A stretch of DNA of 64,000 bases. Source: Thioalkalivibrio paradoxus ARh 1 (GTDB taxonomy: Bacteria > Pseudomonadota > Gammaproteobacteria > Ectothiorhodospirales > Ectothiorhodospiraceae). Positions 16,786-26,367 of the stretch are shown here, piece by piece. The stretch lies in contig NZ_CP007029.1 in the NCBI RefSeq assembly GCF_000227685.2, forward strand, positions 2,268,501 to 2,332,500, given 5' to 3'. Each line of letters opens with the position of its first letter. The first letter of the stretch is position 1. Below the pieces are notes generated by a model, which did not search any database, was not told where the DNA came from, and worked only from the letters and a program-made list of their open reading frames with translations. The translations under genes were made by a program, and so were the position numbers.

Positions 16786-17856
16786 TCAACTGCGTTCGTC
16801 GATCCATCGGCCGATCGATGGCGGCACCTCCTTCTGTGCCCGCCCACTGACGTAGATGCCGATGTGCCCGCCCTTGAACGAGATTTCGGTGTAGTCGCGC
16901 GTGCCGACGAGCCCCTTCATCGCGCGCGAGGCATCCGGCGGCACCAGGTGGTCCTCGGTCGCGTAGACGTTCAACACCGGCATGGTCACGTTCTTCAGGT
17001 TCACCTCATGCGGTCCGATCCGCAGCCCTCCGGTCACGAGCTTGTTCTGCTGGTAGAAATCTTTCAGAAACTGCCGGTACGCCTCCCCCGCCTGGTCCGG
17101 GCTGTCGAAGATCCATTTCTCCATGCGCAGGAAATTCGCGACCTGCTCCGGGTTGTCGAGCAGGTCCACCATGTCGAGGTATTTCTGCCCGATCAGCCGG
17201 TAGGGCTTCAGGTTCAGGAAGGTCCAGTTCAGCATCTCGCCGGGGATGTTGCCCAGCGTGTCGACGATCAGGTCGACATCCACATGACGCACCCAGGTGG
17301 ACAGCATGTTGTCGGGGGTCTGGAAGTCGACCGGAGTCACCATCGTGACCAGGTTCGCAACCTTGTCCGGGTGCGTCGCGGCATAACAGAGGCTGAAGGT
17401 GCCTCCCTGGCAGATGCCCAGCACGTTGATCGCGTCTACGCGATGTCGCTTGCGAATCACGTCGACGCAGCGATCCAGGTAGCCGTTGATGTAGTCGTCG
17501 AGCGTCAGGTAGCGGTCCGCACGTCCGGGATAGCCCCAGTCGACCAGGTAGACGTCCATTCCGGCGTCGAGCAGACCGCGCACGGTGGAGCGGTTCTCCT
17601 GCAGGTCGGCCATGTACGGGCGGTTCACCAGCGCATAGACGATCAAGAGCGGGACCGGGTTCTGGACCACGCTGGCGGGTGCCTGAAACCGGTAGAGGAC
17701 CATCTTGTCCTCCTCGTAGATCGCCTCCCGGGGTGTCACACCGGTGGTGATCTCCTCGGCGTCCATCAGGTTCTGGACACCGTGCGTGAGCTTACGCTGG
17801 AAACTGGTCAGCTCCTCGAGGGCCTCGTCGGGACGGATCTGGATCGGGGGTATCAC
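16786..17856 (-). CDS. phaC: class III poly(3-hydroxyalkanoate) synthase subunit PhaC
   Basis: This 356-residue catalytic subunit polymerises 3-hydroxyacyl-CoA on the granule surface, working with PhaE. The lipase-like box GICQGG puts the nucleophile at Cys149, the same number as in the Allochromatium vinosum enzyme. The catalytic Asp (YATEDHLVPP, about 302) and His (FKGGHIG, about 331) follow. The GTG start overlaps the phaE stop (GTGA). The short length without the N-terminal extension of class I enzymes defines class III. Confidence 0.95.
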   Translation of the reverse strand: MIPPIQIRPDEALEELTSFQRKLTHGVQNLMDAEEITTGVTPREAIYEEDKMVLYRFQAPASVVQNPVPLLIVYALVNRPYMADLQENRSTVRGLLDAGMDVYLVDWGYPGRADRYLTLDDYINGYLDRCVDVIRKRHRVDAINVLGICQGGTFSLCYAATHPDKVANLVTMVTPVDFQTPDNMLSTWVRHVDVDLIVDTLGNIPGEMLNWTFLNLKPYRLIGQKYLDMVDLLDNPEQVANFLRMEKWIFDSPDQAGEAYRQFLKDFYQQNKLVTGGLRIGPHEVNLKNVTMPVLNVYATEDHLVPPDASRAMKGLVGTRDYTEISFKGGHIGIYVSGRAQKEVPPSIGRWIDERS

Positions 17857-19100
17857 GGGTTTTTCCTCCGGGTGGCTCCGGTCTTGCGGGTCGTGGCGGC
17901 CTTCGACGTTCCCGACGTCCGGCGGCTTCTGGGTTTCGGCGCCTCGACGGGCGCGTCGTCATCGCTCCCCGCCTCCGGCGCGGCCCCGGGCGCGACTTCG
18001 GACGCGGCTGTCGCGCCGGTCGTCGGCGCTTCGGGTGCCTGGGATACGACGCTGGTGCGAAGTTCTGCGATCTCGCTGCGCAGGCGGTCGATCTCCGCGC
18101 CCACGCCCTTCAGGTCATCGAGTTCGGCTCGCATGGCCTCGGCCTGGCACCGGAGCGTCTGATACGCGGCGCGGGTATCGTGCAGGCGCCGCTGCAGCGT
18201 CGCGATCTCGGACGCCGTCGGGATGTTCATCGTTTCCAGCCACTCGTCGACCAGCCGGGCCCCCTGCTGCTTGACCGCCATCAACGCGTTCACCATCCGG
18301 CCGTAGCGCTTGGCGTAGTCGTCCGAGCTGGCGTATTCGGCATAGGCCTCCTCGCAGGCATCAACCCAGATATTGAAGACCTCGCGCACGGAGTTGATCG
18401 CGGTGCCCTCCTGGGTTCTGGACTCCATCCGGTTGCGGAACGCATCCAGCGACTTGGAACCCAGGTGCGCGAACCCGGCCTGGTACTCGCCCATCGCCTT
18501 CTCGTAATCGAGCAGCAGGCGCGTGAGCCGCTGGTACTGCTCCTGCGATTCGCGCCCGTAGCCGATCGCCGGCGCTGACAGGATCCCTTCCAGTTGCGCC
18601 CGCAGATCCGTTGCCTTGCCGCTTTCGAAGGCCTTCATGAAGTCCCCCGGGAACGGCATCCCTCCTGACAAGGTGCGCGACCAGGTATCGAACGGAAGAT
18701 CCCAGAACGCCATACCCTTGCGGCCACCTTCGCGCGCGAACTGGGCGAACGGGTTCATCCCCTGGCTACCCTGGCTGAAGGCCTCGCCCATCATGCGGGT
18801 CCAGTTCTCGATCATCTCGGGGAGGTCGGCGGCGGGCCCACCCTTGCAGAGGCCCTCGACCATCGAGAAATACCCCTTGCCGACATTCACCATGTGTTCG
18901 AGCAAGTCGTTCGCGGGTTTCGGCGTGGCCGGGGCGACGCCCTGCCACCACTGTTCCATCGCGGTGGCCCACGGTGGGGTGCTCCCCTCGGATGTCGGAG
19001 CGGCCGTTTCGAGCCCACGCCGGGTCATGTCCATCCAGGCGTCCCAGTAGCGCCGTTGCGCCTCCAGCCACTGGTCGGCAGTCGAATCGGAATCAGCCAT
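17853..19100 (-). CDS. phaE: class III PHA synthase subunit PhaE
   Basis: This 415-residue subunit activates PhaC. It has the family features [15 protein letters not shown] at the start, a helical middle ([11 protein letters not shown]), the conserved [31 protein letters not shown]-type block (about 250-285), and a coiled coil at about 300-350. An unusual tail of about 65 residues is rich in Pro and Ala, then ends in Arg/Lys/Thr repeats ([15 protein letters not shown]). That tail could bind the granule surface or nucleic acid; this is inference. It is the first gene of phaEC and is divergent from phaA. Confidence 0.93.
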   Translation of the reverse strand: MADSDSTADQWLEAQRRYWDAWMDMTRRGLETAAPTSEGSTPPWATAMEQWWQGVAPATPKPANDLLEHMVNVGKGYFSMVEGLCKGGPAADLPEMIENWTRMMGEAFSQGSQGMNPFAQFAREGGRKGMAFWDLPFDTWSRTLSGGMPFPGDFMKAFESGKATDLRAQLEGILSAPAIGYGRESQEQYQRLTRLLLDYEKAMGEYQAGFAHLGSKSLDAFRNRMESRTQEGTAINSVREVFNIWVDACEEAYAEYASSDDYAKRYGRMVNALMAVKQQGARLVDEWLETMNIPTASEIATLQRRLHDTRAAYQTLRCQAEAMRAELDDLKGVGAEIDRLRSEIAELRTSVVSQAPEAPTTGATAASEVAPGAAPEAGSDDDAPVEAPKPRSRRTSGTSKAATTRKTGATRRKNP

Positions 19101-19170
19101 CGTCAGTCTCCTGGTCGTCGCCGCAGCCGGCGGCCGCGCAGCCCGGCTTGGATAGTAGAACCTAACGGGG

Positions 19171-19198
19171 ATACTAGCACGGAATTTGTGCACCGCAA
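19171..19198 (-). promoter_or_regulatory. probable phaEC promoter
   Basis: On the minus strand TTGCGG (19193-19198), a 16-base spacer and an extended -10 TGCTAGTAT (hexamer 19171-19176) lie about 70 bases upstream of the phaE start. A TGC-rich dyad-like sequence (TGCGGTGCA) overlaps the -35. Confidence 0.5.
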
Positions 19199-19328
19199 CA
19201 TGGCATGGACGGTCGAACGACGCTGGGGAACGCGCGAGCACCGTGCAATAATCGAATCCTTCCGTCCCGGCAACCCGGCAGTCAATCGGACTCGCCCCAC
19301 ACAACGTTACCCGAAGGAGACCGGAGAG

Positions 19329-20516
19329 ATGAGTGAAGAGATCGTGATCGTCGGCGCCGCGCGCACGGCCGTTGGAACGCTGCTCGGCTCCCTGAGCGAC
19401 CTGCCGGCCAGCGAGCTGGGTGCGAAGGTAATCCGCGCCTTGCTCGAACGCGCCGGCGTGAAGCCCGAACAGGTCGACGAGGTCATCCTGGGGCAGGTGC
19501 TCACGGGCGCCGCCGGCATGAATCCCGCACGCCAGGCGTCGCTCGCTGCCGGCATCCCGTACGCGACCCCGGCGATGACCATCAACATGGTCTGCGGCTC
19601 GGGGCTCAGGGCCGTGCATCTCGCGTCGCAGGCGGTGCGTTGCGGCGATGCCGGCATCGTGGTGGCCGGCGGCCAGGAAAGCATGAGCCTGGCACCGCAT
19701 GCGCTGCCCAAGTCCCGCTCGGGGCTCAAAATGGGCGAATGGCCGATGAAGGATACGATGATCCAGGACGGCCTTTGGTGTGCAATCACCGACGGCCACA
19801 TGGGGAACACGGCCGAGAATATCGCCCGCGAATATGGCATCAGCCGGGAGCAACAGGATGCGTTCGCGGCCGAGTCGCAGCAGCGCGCCGGGGCCGCGAT
19901 CCGCGACGGCGCGTTCCGCGACGAGATCGTCCCGATCGAGATCCCGCAGCGCAAGGGCGACCCGATCGTGTTCGACACCGACGAGTTCCCCCGGCCGGGC
20001 ACCACCGCAGAGACGCTGGCCAAGCTGCGCCCCGCGTTCCACAAAGACGGCACGGTCACCGCCGGCAATGCCTCCGGCATCAACGATGGCGCGGCGGCCG
20101 TGATCGTGACCAGCGCGTCCAAGGCCGCCGAACTCGGCCTGAAGCCCATGGCGCGTATCGTGTCCTTCGCCTCCGCCGGGGTCGACCCTGCGGTGATGGG
20201 CACCGGGCCGATCCCGGCCACCCGCGCCTGCCTGGAGAAGGCCGGCTGGCGGCATGAGGATCTGGATCTGGTCGAAGCCAACGAGGCGTTCGCAGCCCAG
20301 GCAATCTCGGTGAACCAGACGCTGGGCTGGGATCTGGCCAAGGTGAACGTCAGCGGGGGCGCGATCGCGCTCGGGCATCCGATCGGCGCCTCGGGCGCGC
20401 GGGTACTGGTCACCCTGCTGCACGGCATGCAGCGGCGCGACGCACGGCGCGGTCTGGCGACGCTTTGCATCGGTGGAGGCCAGGGCGTGGCGATGGCGGT
20501 CGAGCGCATCGACTGA
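19329..20516 (+). CDS. phaA: acetyl-CoA C-acetyltransferase (beta-ketothiolase)
   Basis: This 395-residue thiolase condenses two acetyl-CoA to acetoacetyl-CoA, the first step of PHB synthesis. The acyl-accepting Cys89 lies in NMVCGSGL. The conserved [15 protein letters not shown] (catalytic His) and CIGGGQG (second Cys) are at the C-terminal end. An AAGGAGACCGGAGAG stretch precedes the ATG. The frame is open upstream, but the family start is clearly at this ATG. It leads the phaA-phaR-phaP-phaB run. Confidence 0.95.
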   Translation: MSEEIVIVGAARTAVGTLLGSLSDLPASELGAKVIRALLERAGVKPEQVDEVILGQVLTGAAGMNPARQASLAAGIPYATPAMTINMVCGSGLRAVHLASQAVRCGDAGIVVAGGQESMSLAPHALPKSRSGLKMGEWPMKDTMIQDGLWCAITDGHMGNTAENIAREYGISREQQDAFAAESQQRAGAAIRDGAFRDEIVPIEIPQRKGDPIVFDTDEFPRPGTTAETLAKLRPAFHKDGTVTAGNASGINDGAAAVIVTSASKAAELGLKPMARIVSFASAGVDPAVMGTGPIPATRACLEKAGWRHEDLDLVEANEAFAAQAISVNQTLGWDLAKVNVSGGAIALGHPIGASGARVLVTLLHGMQRRDARRGLATLCIGGGQGVAMAVERID

Positions 20517-20626
20517 GCGCTACCCGGGCGCGCCGGACCGCTCGGCGAACAGCGGTCCGGCGCGCCCGGCAACCTGCCAGCCCATCATGTAGAATTCAAG
20601 ATGGGACAGCGTACAGGGGCACCGCC

Positions 20627-21115
20627 GTGACCGACCAACGCCTGATCAAGAAATACCCCAACCGGCGGCTCTACGACACCGAGGAAAGCCGGTACATCAC
20701 GCTCGTCGACGTCCAGCGGCTGGTACAGCAGGGCCAGAACATCAAGGTGATGGACACGCAGAGCGGCGAGGACATCACCCGCGGAATCCTGATCCAGATC
20801 ATCACCGAGCAGGAAGCGAGTGGCACCCCGCTGTTCACCACCGACATGCTGACCCGCTTCATCCGCTTCTACGATGCCTCGATGCAGGATGCGTTCTCGA
20901 GTTTCCTCGAACAGACCCTGAAGCTGTATTCCGAGCAGCAGGAACAGATGCAGGCGCAGTTGAATCACCTGGTTTCCGGCAAGAGCGTCGACAACTGGAC
21001 GCAACTCGCCGAGCGCAACATGGAACTCTGGCGGGAGATGCAGGACAGCTTCTTCCGCGCGGCCGGTCTGCCCGGCACCGGGCGTCGGTCGACCCGCCCC
21101 CCACACGACCGCTGA
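20627..21115 (+). CDS. phaR: polyhydroxyalkanoate synthesis repressor PhaR
   Basis: This 162-residue regulator begins at GTG with TDQRLIKKYPNRRLYDTEESRYITL, the hallmark of the PHB accumulation regulatory DNA-binding domain (about 1-60). A second helical domain (FTTDMLTRFIRFYDASMQDAF) binds polymer or granules in known members. Such proteins repress phasin genes until PHA is present. The next gene is a phasin with two tandem palindromes over its promoter, the likely target. Confidence 0.94.
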   Translation: MTDQRLIKKYPNRRLYDTEESRYITLVDVQRLVQQGQNIKVMDTQSGEDITRGILIQIITEQEASGTPLFTTDMLTRFIRFYDASMQDAFSSFLEQTLKLYSEQQEQMQAQLNHLVSGKSVDNWTQLAERNMELWREMQDSFFRAAGLPGTGRRSTRPPHDR

Positions 21116-21284
21116 AATCGCTCCCGGCCCGTCGTTCACCGGGCCGTAGGTCCTCGACCCGATTCGAGCCAGACCGCCTGCGCTCGGCAGTTCCTGCCGA
21201 ACGTGCCGGAAATCCGAACGTCGCTGCGTCGCCCGCAACCGATCCGGCCGCTCGATCGCGGCAGCCGGCAGCGCCCCTCTGTCC

Positions 21285-21313
21285 TTGACAATTCCGGCCC
21301 CCAAGCCTATGCT
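21285..21313 (+). promoter_or_regulatory. sigma-70 promoter of the phasin gene
   Basis: TTGACA (21285-21290), a 17-base spacer and TATGCT (21308-21313) form a near-consensus promoter, one of the best in the window. Transcription should begin near 21320, giving a leader of about 45-55 bases. Confidence 0.85.
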
Positions 21314-21340
21314 GCAATGCAACAATGCTGCACTGCACCA
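21310..21340. promoter_or_regulatory. tandem palindromes, probable PhaR operator
   Basis: Two copies of TGCTGCAxTGCAxCA lie at 21310-21324 and 21326-21340, spaced 16 bases apart. Each is a near-palindrome of TGCTGCA and TGCAGCA. They overlap the -10 and the expected transcription start, a typical repressor placement, and phaR is the neighbouring gene. Confidence 0.7.
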
Positions 21341-21361
21341 ACACGGGGTGGTGGCATTTCG

Positions 21362-21766
21362 ATGGAGATGACGATCATGCAAAACCAGATGTTCGACGCC
21401 TATAATGAAATGGCTCAGGGTAGCTACGACGCCCTGCGCAGGCTGGGCGAAATCAACATGCGTGCCGGCGAACGCCTCCTGCAGCAGCAGCTGGACCTGA
21501 CCCATTCGATGCTGGAAGCCAGCACCAAGGGTATGGAACTGATGACCAAGGCGAAGGGCTATCAGGAACTGATGGCGGGTCAGGCCAAGCTGGCCCAGGA
21601 CTACGGCCAGGAGTGCCTGAAGGGCTACCGCAGCGCGGTCGATGTGCTGACCGAAGCCCGCGACGCGGCCGCCGAGGTGATGGATCAGCAGGCACAGGCC
21701 GCCAGCAAGAACCTGCAGGCCGCCGGCGAAACCCTGAAGAAGGCGACGGCCAAGCCAGCCGCCTGA
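21362..21766 (+). CDS. phaP: phasin family protein
   Basis: This is a small amphipathic helical protein of 134 residues, or 129 if translation starts at the ATG at 21377, which has GGAG 9 bases upstream. The phasin pattern is seen in MFDAYNEMAQGSYDALRRLGEINMRAGERLLQQQL-type heptads, then KAKGYQELMAGQAKLAQDYGQE, and an Ala/Lys-rich tail. It coats PHA granules. It has its own strong promoter with candidate PhaR operators. Confidence 0.9.
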   Translation: MEMTIMQNQMFDAYNEMAQGSYDALRRLGEINMRAGERLLQQQLDLTHSMLEASTKGMELMTKAKGYQELMAGQAKLAQDYGQECLKGYRSAVDVLTEARDAAAEVMDQQAQAASKNLQAAGETLKKATAKPAA

Positions 21767-21850
21767 ACGCAAACCATACGGCCCGGCACTGCGGTGGCGA
21801 GGCCTCAACGGCCCGCACCGGCAGCTTCGCCGGGCCTTTACGGAGGATGC

Positions 21851-22597
21851 ATGGCAGCACGAATAGCGTTGGTCACCGGGGGCATCGGGGGCATCGGGTC
21901 CGCGATCTGCAGGGAACTGGCCGCGAAGGGATTCCGCGTCGTCGCGGGCTACTATCCCGCCGAGAAGGATCTGGCCGAACAATGGCTGCAGAAACAGCGC
22001 TCCGAGGGCCTGGAGTTCGAGATCGCTTCGGGAGACGTTTCGTCCTTTGAAGACTCGCAGCAGATGGTCCGGGATATCGAAAGCCGCGTGGGCCCGATCG
22101 ACGTGCTGATCAACTGCGCCGGAATCACCCGCGACAAGACCTTCCGCAAGATGGAGCCCGACCAGTGGCGGGCCGTGATGAGCACCAATCTGGACAGCCT
22201 GTTCAACGTGACCCGGCAGGTGGTCGACGGCATGGTGGAACGCGGCTGGGGGCGTATCGTGAACATCTCCTCGGTGAACGGCCAGCGTGGTCAGTTCGGC
22301 CAGACCAATTACTCCGCAGCCAAGGCCGGCGCCCATGGCTTCACGATGGCGCTGGCGCAGGAGGTGGCGCGCAAGGGCGTGACCGTGAACACCGTCTCGC
22401 CGGGCTACATCGCCACCGAAATGACACAGGCCATCGCCGAGGAAGTACGCCAGCAGATCATCGCGCAGGTTCCGATGGCACGGATGGGTGAGCCGGACGA
22501 GGTCGCGTACCTGGTCGGCGTACTCTGCGACGACCGTGCCGCCTACATCACCGGCGCCAACTACGAACTGAACGGCGGGCTGTTCATGAGCTTCTGA
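21851..22597 (+). CDS. phaB: acetoacetyl-CoA reductase
   Basis: This 248-residue short-chain dehydrogenase reduces acetoacetyl-CoA to (R)-3-hydroxybutyryl-CoA with NADPH. The nucleotide motif TGGIGGIG is near residue 10, and NCAGI follows. The catalytic Ser of NISSVNG and the YSAAK Tyr and Lys come next, then SPGYIATEM. An AGGA ribosome site precedes the ATG. It completes the PHB pathway with phaA and phaEC. Confidence 0.95.
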   Translation: MAARIALVTGGIGGIGSAICRELAAKGFRVVAGYYPAEKDLAEQWLQKQRSEGLEFEIASGDVSSFEDSQQMVRDIESRVGPIDVLINCAGITRDKTFRKMEPDQWRAVMSTNLDSLFNVTRQVVDGMVERGWGRIVNISSVNGQRGQFGQTNYSAAKAGAHGFTMALAQEVARKGVTVNTVSPGYIATEMTQAIAEEVRQQIIAQVPMARMGEPDEVAYLVGVLCDDRAAYITGANYELNGGLFMSF

Positions 22598-22608
22598 GGC
22601 CAGCGGCA

Positions 22609-22628
22609 GGGGCCCGCATCCGGGCCCC
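22609..22628 (+). terminator. hairpin after phaB
   Basis: GGGGCCCG and CGGGCCCC form an 8-base perfect stem with a 4-base loop just past the phaB stop. No T-run follows, so termination efficiency is uncertain. Confidence 0.45.
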
Positions 22629-22747
22629 ATCGCCCTGCTTCGGTCCCGAATTCCGGAACCTCGTTCGAGGCAATGGCGCCTTGAGCCGGTCCGGCATGGT
22701 TTTTCAGGTCTTCGCCCTGCTTCTGACGTAATCGCCACGCAACGGCT

Positions 22748-24208
22748 ATGCTCTGTAGCCTGATGCTCTGGCGCCCGACCCTTCGTCCCCGAAGTCCGCT
22801 GATCCGCCGGATCGAGATCGGCGTGTTTGCCGTGCTACTGACGGTAATCGGCGTCTGGGCCTGGCAGCACAAGCCTTCGGCGCTGAATCTCGCACTGTTC
22901 AAGCAGGAACTCCGGGTGGCGCTGGTGAGCCATCCCCACGACCATACCTCGATCGACCTGAGCAGCCGCGCGGACCAGTTCGAACATGTGCTGCTGCGTG
23001 GCCTCGCCCAGCATATCGGCGCAAGGCTGCAGATCCGGCCCGTGGCCGGGCCGCACGAGGCCTATCGACTGCTCCATGCACGTCGCGTCGACATCGCGGC
23101 CGGATTCCTGGTTGCGCCGAACGGCGATACCGGAATCGAAGTCGGGCCCGAAATCCTGCCAATCGAGAAGAACCTGGTGTACTGGAACGGGCTGGGGCAA
23201 AACATCGGCTCCACCGCAGGCATGCCGGATGGGGCACGCATCGGCGTAACCTCCACCCTGGCACTGCCCGACGACCTGCTGGGCACGAACGAATACCCAC
23301 GGCCCGAACTCATCCAGTATGCCGATGGATCCGAACTGGTGCCGGCCCTGCAGTCGGGATTCCTGAATTACGCGGTGCTCACGTCCATCGAGCTGAGCCG
23401 TCTGCAGCGCGTCCACCCCGAACTGCGCTCGGCGTTCGAGTTTCCCGCCCGCTTCTCCGTCGTCTGGCTTTTCCCGACCGGCTACGACCGCAGCCTGATC
23501 GACGCCGCCCACGCGTACCTCGACGAGCTGCGCAGCGAGCGCGAATTCGAACTCCTGTTCGACCGCTTTTTCGGGCACCTGGACGTGCACGGACTGGTCG
23601 ACGTGATCACCTTCTCCCGTTTCGTCGAGGACCGGCTGGGTCAGCTGAAACCGCTGTTCCGGCAGGTGGCGCAGGAATACGGACTGGACTGGCGCTTCCT
23701 CGCCGCGGTCAGTTACCAGGAATCGTTGTGGAATCCCGATGCCGTCTCCCCGACGGGAGTACGCGGCCTGATGATGCTGACCCGGGCAACGGCCGGATCG
23801 CTAGGGGTCACCGACCGCACCGACCCGGAGCAGAGCGTCGATGGAGGCGCCCGCTATGTGTTGCAGATGCTCGACCGCCTGCCCGCCAGCGTTCAGGAGC
23901 CGGACCGAACCTGGATGGCATTGGCGGCGTACAACGTCGGCCTGGGTCACCTGCTGGACGCCCGCCGTCTGACCGAACGCGGTGGCGGCGACCCGGATCT
24001 CTGGCTGGACGTGATGACCTGGCTGCCGAAACTCGCTCAGCGCGAATGGCATGAGCAGACTCGCCACGGCTATGCCCGGGGCTGGGAACCCGTCACCTAT
24101 GTGCAAAACATCCGCAGCTATTATGACTGGCTGGTGCACCTGTTCCCGACGCCTGACGACCGCCCGGAGATGAGCCCGATCTACCTGCGCGTACCCCTGG
24201 CGCTCTGA
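22748..24208 (+). CDS. mltF: membrane-bound lytic murein transglycosylase F
   Basis: This 486-residue enzyme cleaves peptidoglycan glycan strands with formation of anhydro ends. It has an N-terminal membrane segment or signal anchor (about 24-41), a periplasmic solute-binding-like domain (about 53-290), and a C-terminal SLT domain with the catalytic Glu325 in VSYQESLWNP, followed by GVRGLMMLT and AAYNVGLGHL. The second in-frame ATG, five codons in, is an alternative start. It converges with tadA, 40 bases apart. Confidence 0.93.
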   Translation: MLCSLMLWRPTLRPRSPLIRRIEIGVFAVLLTVIGVWAWQHKPSALNLALFKQELRVALVSHPHDHTSIDLSSRADQFEHVLLRGLAQHIGARLQIRPVAGPHEAYRLLHARRVDIAAGFLVAPNGDTGIEVGPEILPIEKNLVYWNGLGQNIGSTAGMPDGARIGVTSTLALPDDLLGTNEYPRPELIQYADGSELVPALQSGFLNYAVLTSIELSRLQRVHPELRSAFEFPARFSVVWLFPTGYDRSLIDAAHAYLDELRSEREFELLFDRFFGHLDVHGLVDVITFSRFVEDRLGQLKPLFRQVAQEYGLDWRFLAAVSYQESLWNPDAVSPTGVRGLMMLTRATAGSLGVTDRTDPEQSVDGGARYVLQMLDRLPASVQEPDRTWMALAAYNVGLGHLLDARRLTERGGGDPDLWLDVMTWLPKLAQREWHEQTRHGYARGWEPVTYVQNIRSYYDWLVHLFPTPDDRPEMSPIYLRVPLAL

Positions 24209-24248
24209 ACTGGCTGCCCTGAGCCATACGCGCCGATGTCCTCTCCGT

Positions 24249-24734
24249 TCACGAACCCCGGCGCGCCCGAAAGAACGCCCGAAGCTGTTCCCCTGCCTGC
24301 TCGGCCAGCACCCCCCCTGTGACTGCGATGCGGTGGTTGTGCGACGGATGCGTGACCAGATCCAGCGCACTGCCCGCGGCTCCGGTCCGCGGATCCGACG
24401 CGCCGAACACCAACCGCGCAATGCGCGCATGGATCATCGCTCCGACACACATCGGGCAGGGTTCCAGGGTCACGTATAGCGTGGTTCCGGGCAGACGGTA
24501 ATTCCTCAGAATGCGTGCCGCCTGACGGATCACGCGAACCTCGGCATGCGCAGTAGGATCGTGCTCGCCGATCGGGGCATTGTGACCGCGTGCCAGGCAC
24601 ACGCCGCCCAGCACCAGTACCGCGCCCACCGGCACCTCACCGGCCCGCGCACCGGCCTGCGCTTCTTGAAGCGCCAGCGCCATCCAGTCGCGATCTGTCC
24701 CGGTGTCAACCTGGGCAATACCGGTTTCGAACAT
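24249..24734 (-). CDS. tadA: tRNA-specific adenosine deaminase
   Basis: This 161-residue zinc deaminase makes inosine at the wobble base of tRNA-Arg(ACG). The zinc ligands and catalytic Glu are in HAE (63-65) and PCPMC (92-96). Length and the FGASDPRTGAAGS segment are typical of TadA rather than cytidine deaminases. It lies 12 bases downstream of the auxiliary lipoprotein gene, so it could be the last gene of the lipid-transport operon. Confidence 0.93.
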   Translation of the reverse strand: MFETGIAQVDTGTDRDWMALALQEAQAGARAGEVPVGAVLVLGGVCLARGHNAPIGEHDPTAHAEVRVIRQAARILRNYRLPGTTLYVTLEPCPMCVGAMIHARIARLVFGASDPRTGAAGSALDLVTHPSHNHRIAVTGGVLAEQAGEQLRAFFRARRGS

Positions 24735-24746
24735 GCGTTGCAGCGT

Positions 24747-25349
24747 TCAACCGCCGGCCTGTCGTGCCAGCCGGTCCTCGAGTTCGGCAAGCAGCTCCCC
24801 CATCGCCGACGACAGCGCCGCGACCAGCGCCTCCGGTGACCGCGTCGCCAGATCGACCGTCTGCTCCAGGTCCCAGAGCCTGCTATCGGTTCGGCCCTGC
24901 ACGAACACACGCAGGCCCGCGCGGGCCGCCCCGGTACCGCCCGCTCCCAGATCGCCATGAAGCGCGGTGATCAGCACGTCGATTTGCAGGGACCCCGGAT
25001 GCGACCGGGCATCGGTAACCAGGTTCACGGAGCCATCGGTCCGGGTCCAGCGTTCACGCAGGATCTGCTCGAAATGCTCGCGCGGGCTGAGAAACCATTC
25101 GTTGTAGAAGTCCGACTCGTACCGGTACGGTCCGAGTCGGTAGACCAGTCCCTTGCCGGCCACCGCCGGGGCAATTCGCACCGACCCCAGTTCCACCGGC
25201 ACCGGTGGCCGCTCGACCGCTGCCGGATCGGGGATCTCCAGCAGGAACCACGCGCGGTCCACCGCCGGCTGCTCCGGCAGCAGCGTGCACCCTGCCGCCG
25301 CGAATGCCAGCCAGAGGATCGCAGCCGGACGAAACCAGTGGCAGATCAT
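24747..25349 (-). CDS. ABC-type transport auxiliary lipoprotein (PqiC/LptE-like)
   Basis: This 200-residue protein starts MICHWFRPAAILWLA with a lipobox AAGC, so lipidation is expected at Cys21. The body resembles outer-membrane lipoproteins that accompany MCE transport systems: YRLGPYRYESDFYNEWFLSPREH is characteristic. It is encoded 1 base after the MCE protein stop. It probably anchors the far end of the lipid path at the outer membrane. Confidence 0.83.
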   Translation of the reverse strand: MICHWFRPAAILWLAFAAAGCTLLPEQPAVDRAWFLLEIPDPAAVERPPVPVELGSVRIAPAVAGKGLVYRLGPYRYESDFYNEWFLSPREHFEQILRERWTRTDGSVNLVTDARSHPGSLQIDVLITALHGDLGAGGTGAARAGLRVFVQGRTDSRLWDLEQTVDLATRSPEALVAALSSAMGELLAELEDRLARQAGG

Positions 25350-25350
25350 C

Positions 25351-26367
25351 TCATGGACTCCTTTCGATCGCACTGCGGGGCGGAGGCCCACCGAAGATCG
25401 TTCCGGCCGGATTGCGACGCGCGTCTTCGGTCAGCGAGCGCAGCCCCGTGGTCACGGCTTGCAGGTCGCTCAGCGTCGCCGCCAGCTTTTGCTCGTTGAT
25501 CTCGAGCCCCCGGTCGAGGCGCACGACGACCGCCTCGATCTGGGTCACCAGACCGCCGATGTCGGCTCGCTCAACGGCCTCGCGCAGCGAACGCAATGTG
25601 CCCCGGGTCTCGCCCGGGAGCGCGGCAATGTCGGGGTCCTGCAGCAGGCGCTCGGCGGCCACCAGAAGCTGACGACTCTGCTCCACGGTTTCCTGCAGGT
25701 GACCAGCCAGGTCTTCTGCATGACGGGTCAGGGACCGGGTATCCAGATCCGCTACCGTCCGCTCCAGGGTATGCAGCGCGGAGACGGTGCTATCCACCAT
25801 GCCCTCGATGTCGAGCAGGTCTATCCGGCGCAGAACACTCTCCGCATATTCCAGGAACTGCAGCGCAATGCTGGGTGCAGACGGAATATAGACGCTGCGC
25901 GGTTCCCAGGCGATCGGCAGCTGCGGATGGGTCGTCGGATCCAGAAAGTCGAGCTCAAGGTAGTTGATCCCGGTGATCCCCTGCGCGGCCATGCGCACTC
26001 GCAGGCCGGCCTCGATGAAGGGTTCGAGCACGTTCTCGCTGAACAGCGTCTCCCGGGCCGTGGAGGCGAACCGGTCGGGCCGAAGCCTGCCCTCCACCAG
26101 CACATAGCGCTTGCGCTCCACCGGTGACACCTGCTGCTCGTATTCCACCGAGGTAAACCCCAGCCGGGTGACTTCACCGATGGTCACGCCGCGAAACTTG
26201 ATCGGGGCACCGACATCCAGCCCCTGCACCGAACCGTCGATGTAGGTCTCCATCTCGATCGTGGGCCGTAGCAGGTTGCCCGTGCCCATCACGACCAGTA
26301 TCACCACCAGTGTGCCGATGGCGCCGAGTATGAACAGGCCAAGCCGAAAATGATGTACGGCACTCAT
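25351..26367 (-). CDS. MCE domain substrate-binding protein (MlaD-like)
   Basis: This 338-residue protein has one N-terminal membrane helix (about 9-30) and an MCE domain with VQGLDVGAPIKFRGVTIGEV and GLRVRMAAQGITGINYLEL. A long helical, coiled-coil-like C-terminal region (about 165-310) could form a tube, and a Pro-rich tail follows. It binds phospholipid-type substrates in the periplasm. The ATG overlaps the ATPase stop. It is longer than canonical MlaD (about 180 residues) and closer to the extended MCE proteins. Confidence 0.9.
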   Translation of the reverse strand: MSAVHHFRLGLFILGAIGTLVVILVVMGTGNLLRPTIEMETYIDGSVQGLDVGAPIKFRGVTIGEVTRLGFTSVEYEQQVSPVERKRYVLVEGRLRPDRFASTARETLFSENVLEPFIEAGLRVRMAAQGITGINYLELDFLDPTTHPQLPIAWEPRSVYIPSAPSIALQFLEYAESVLRRIDLLDIEGMVDSTVSALHTLERTVADLDTRSLTRHAEDLAGHLQETVEQSRQLLVAAERLLQDPDIAALPGETRGTLRSLREAVERADIGGLVTQIEAVVVRLDRGLEINEQKLAATLSDLQAVTTGLRSLTEDARRNPAGTIFGGPPPRSAIERSP

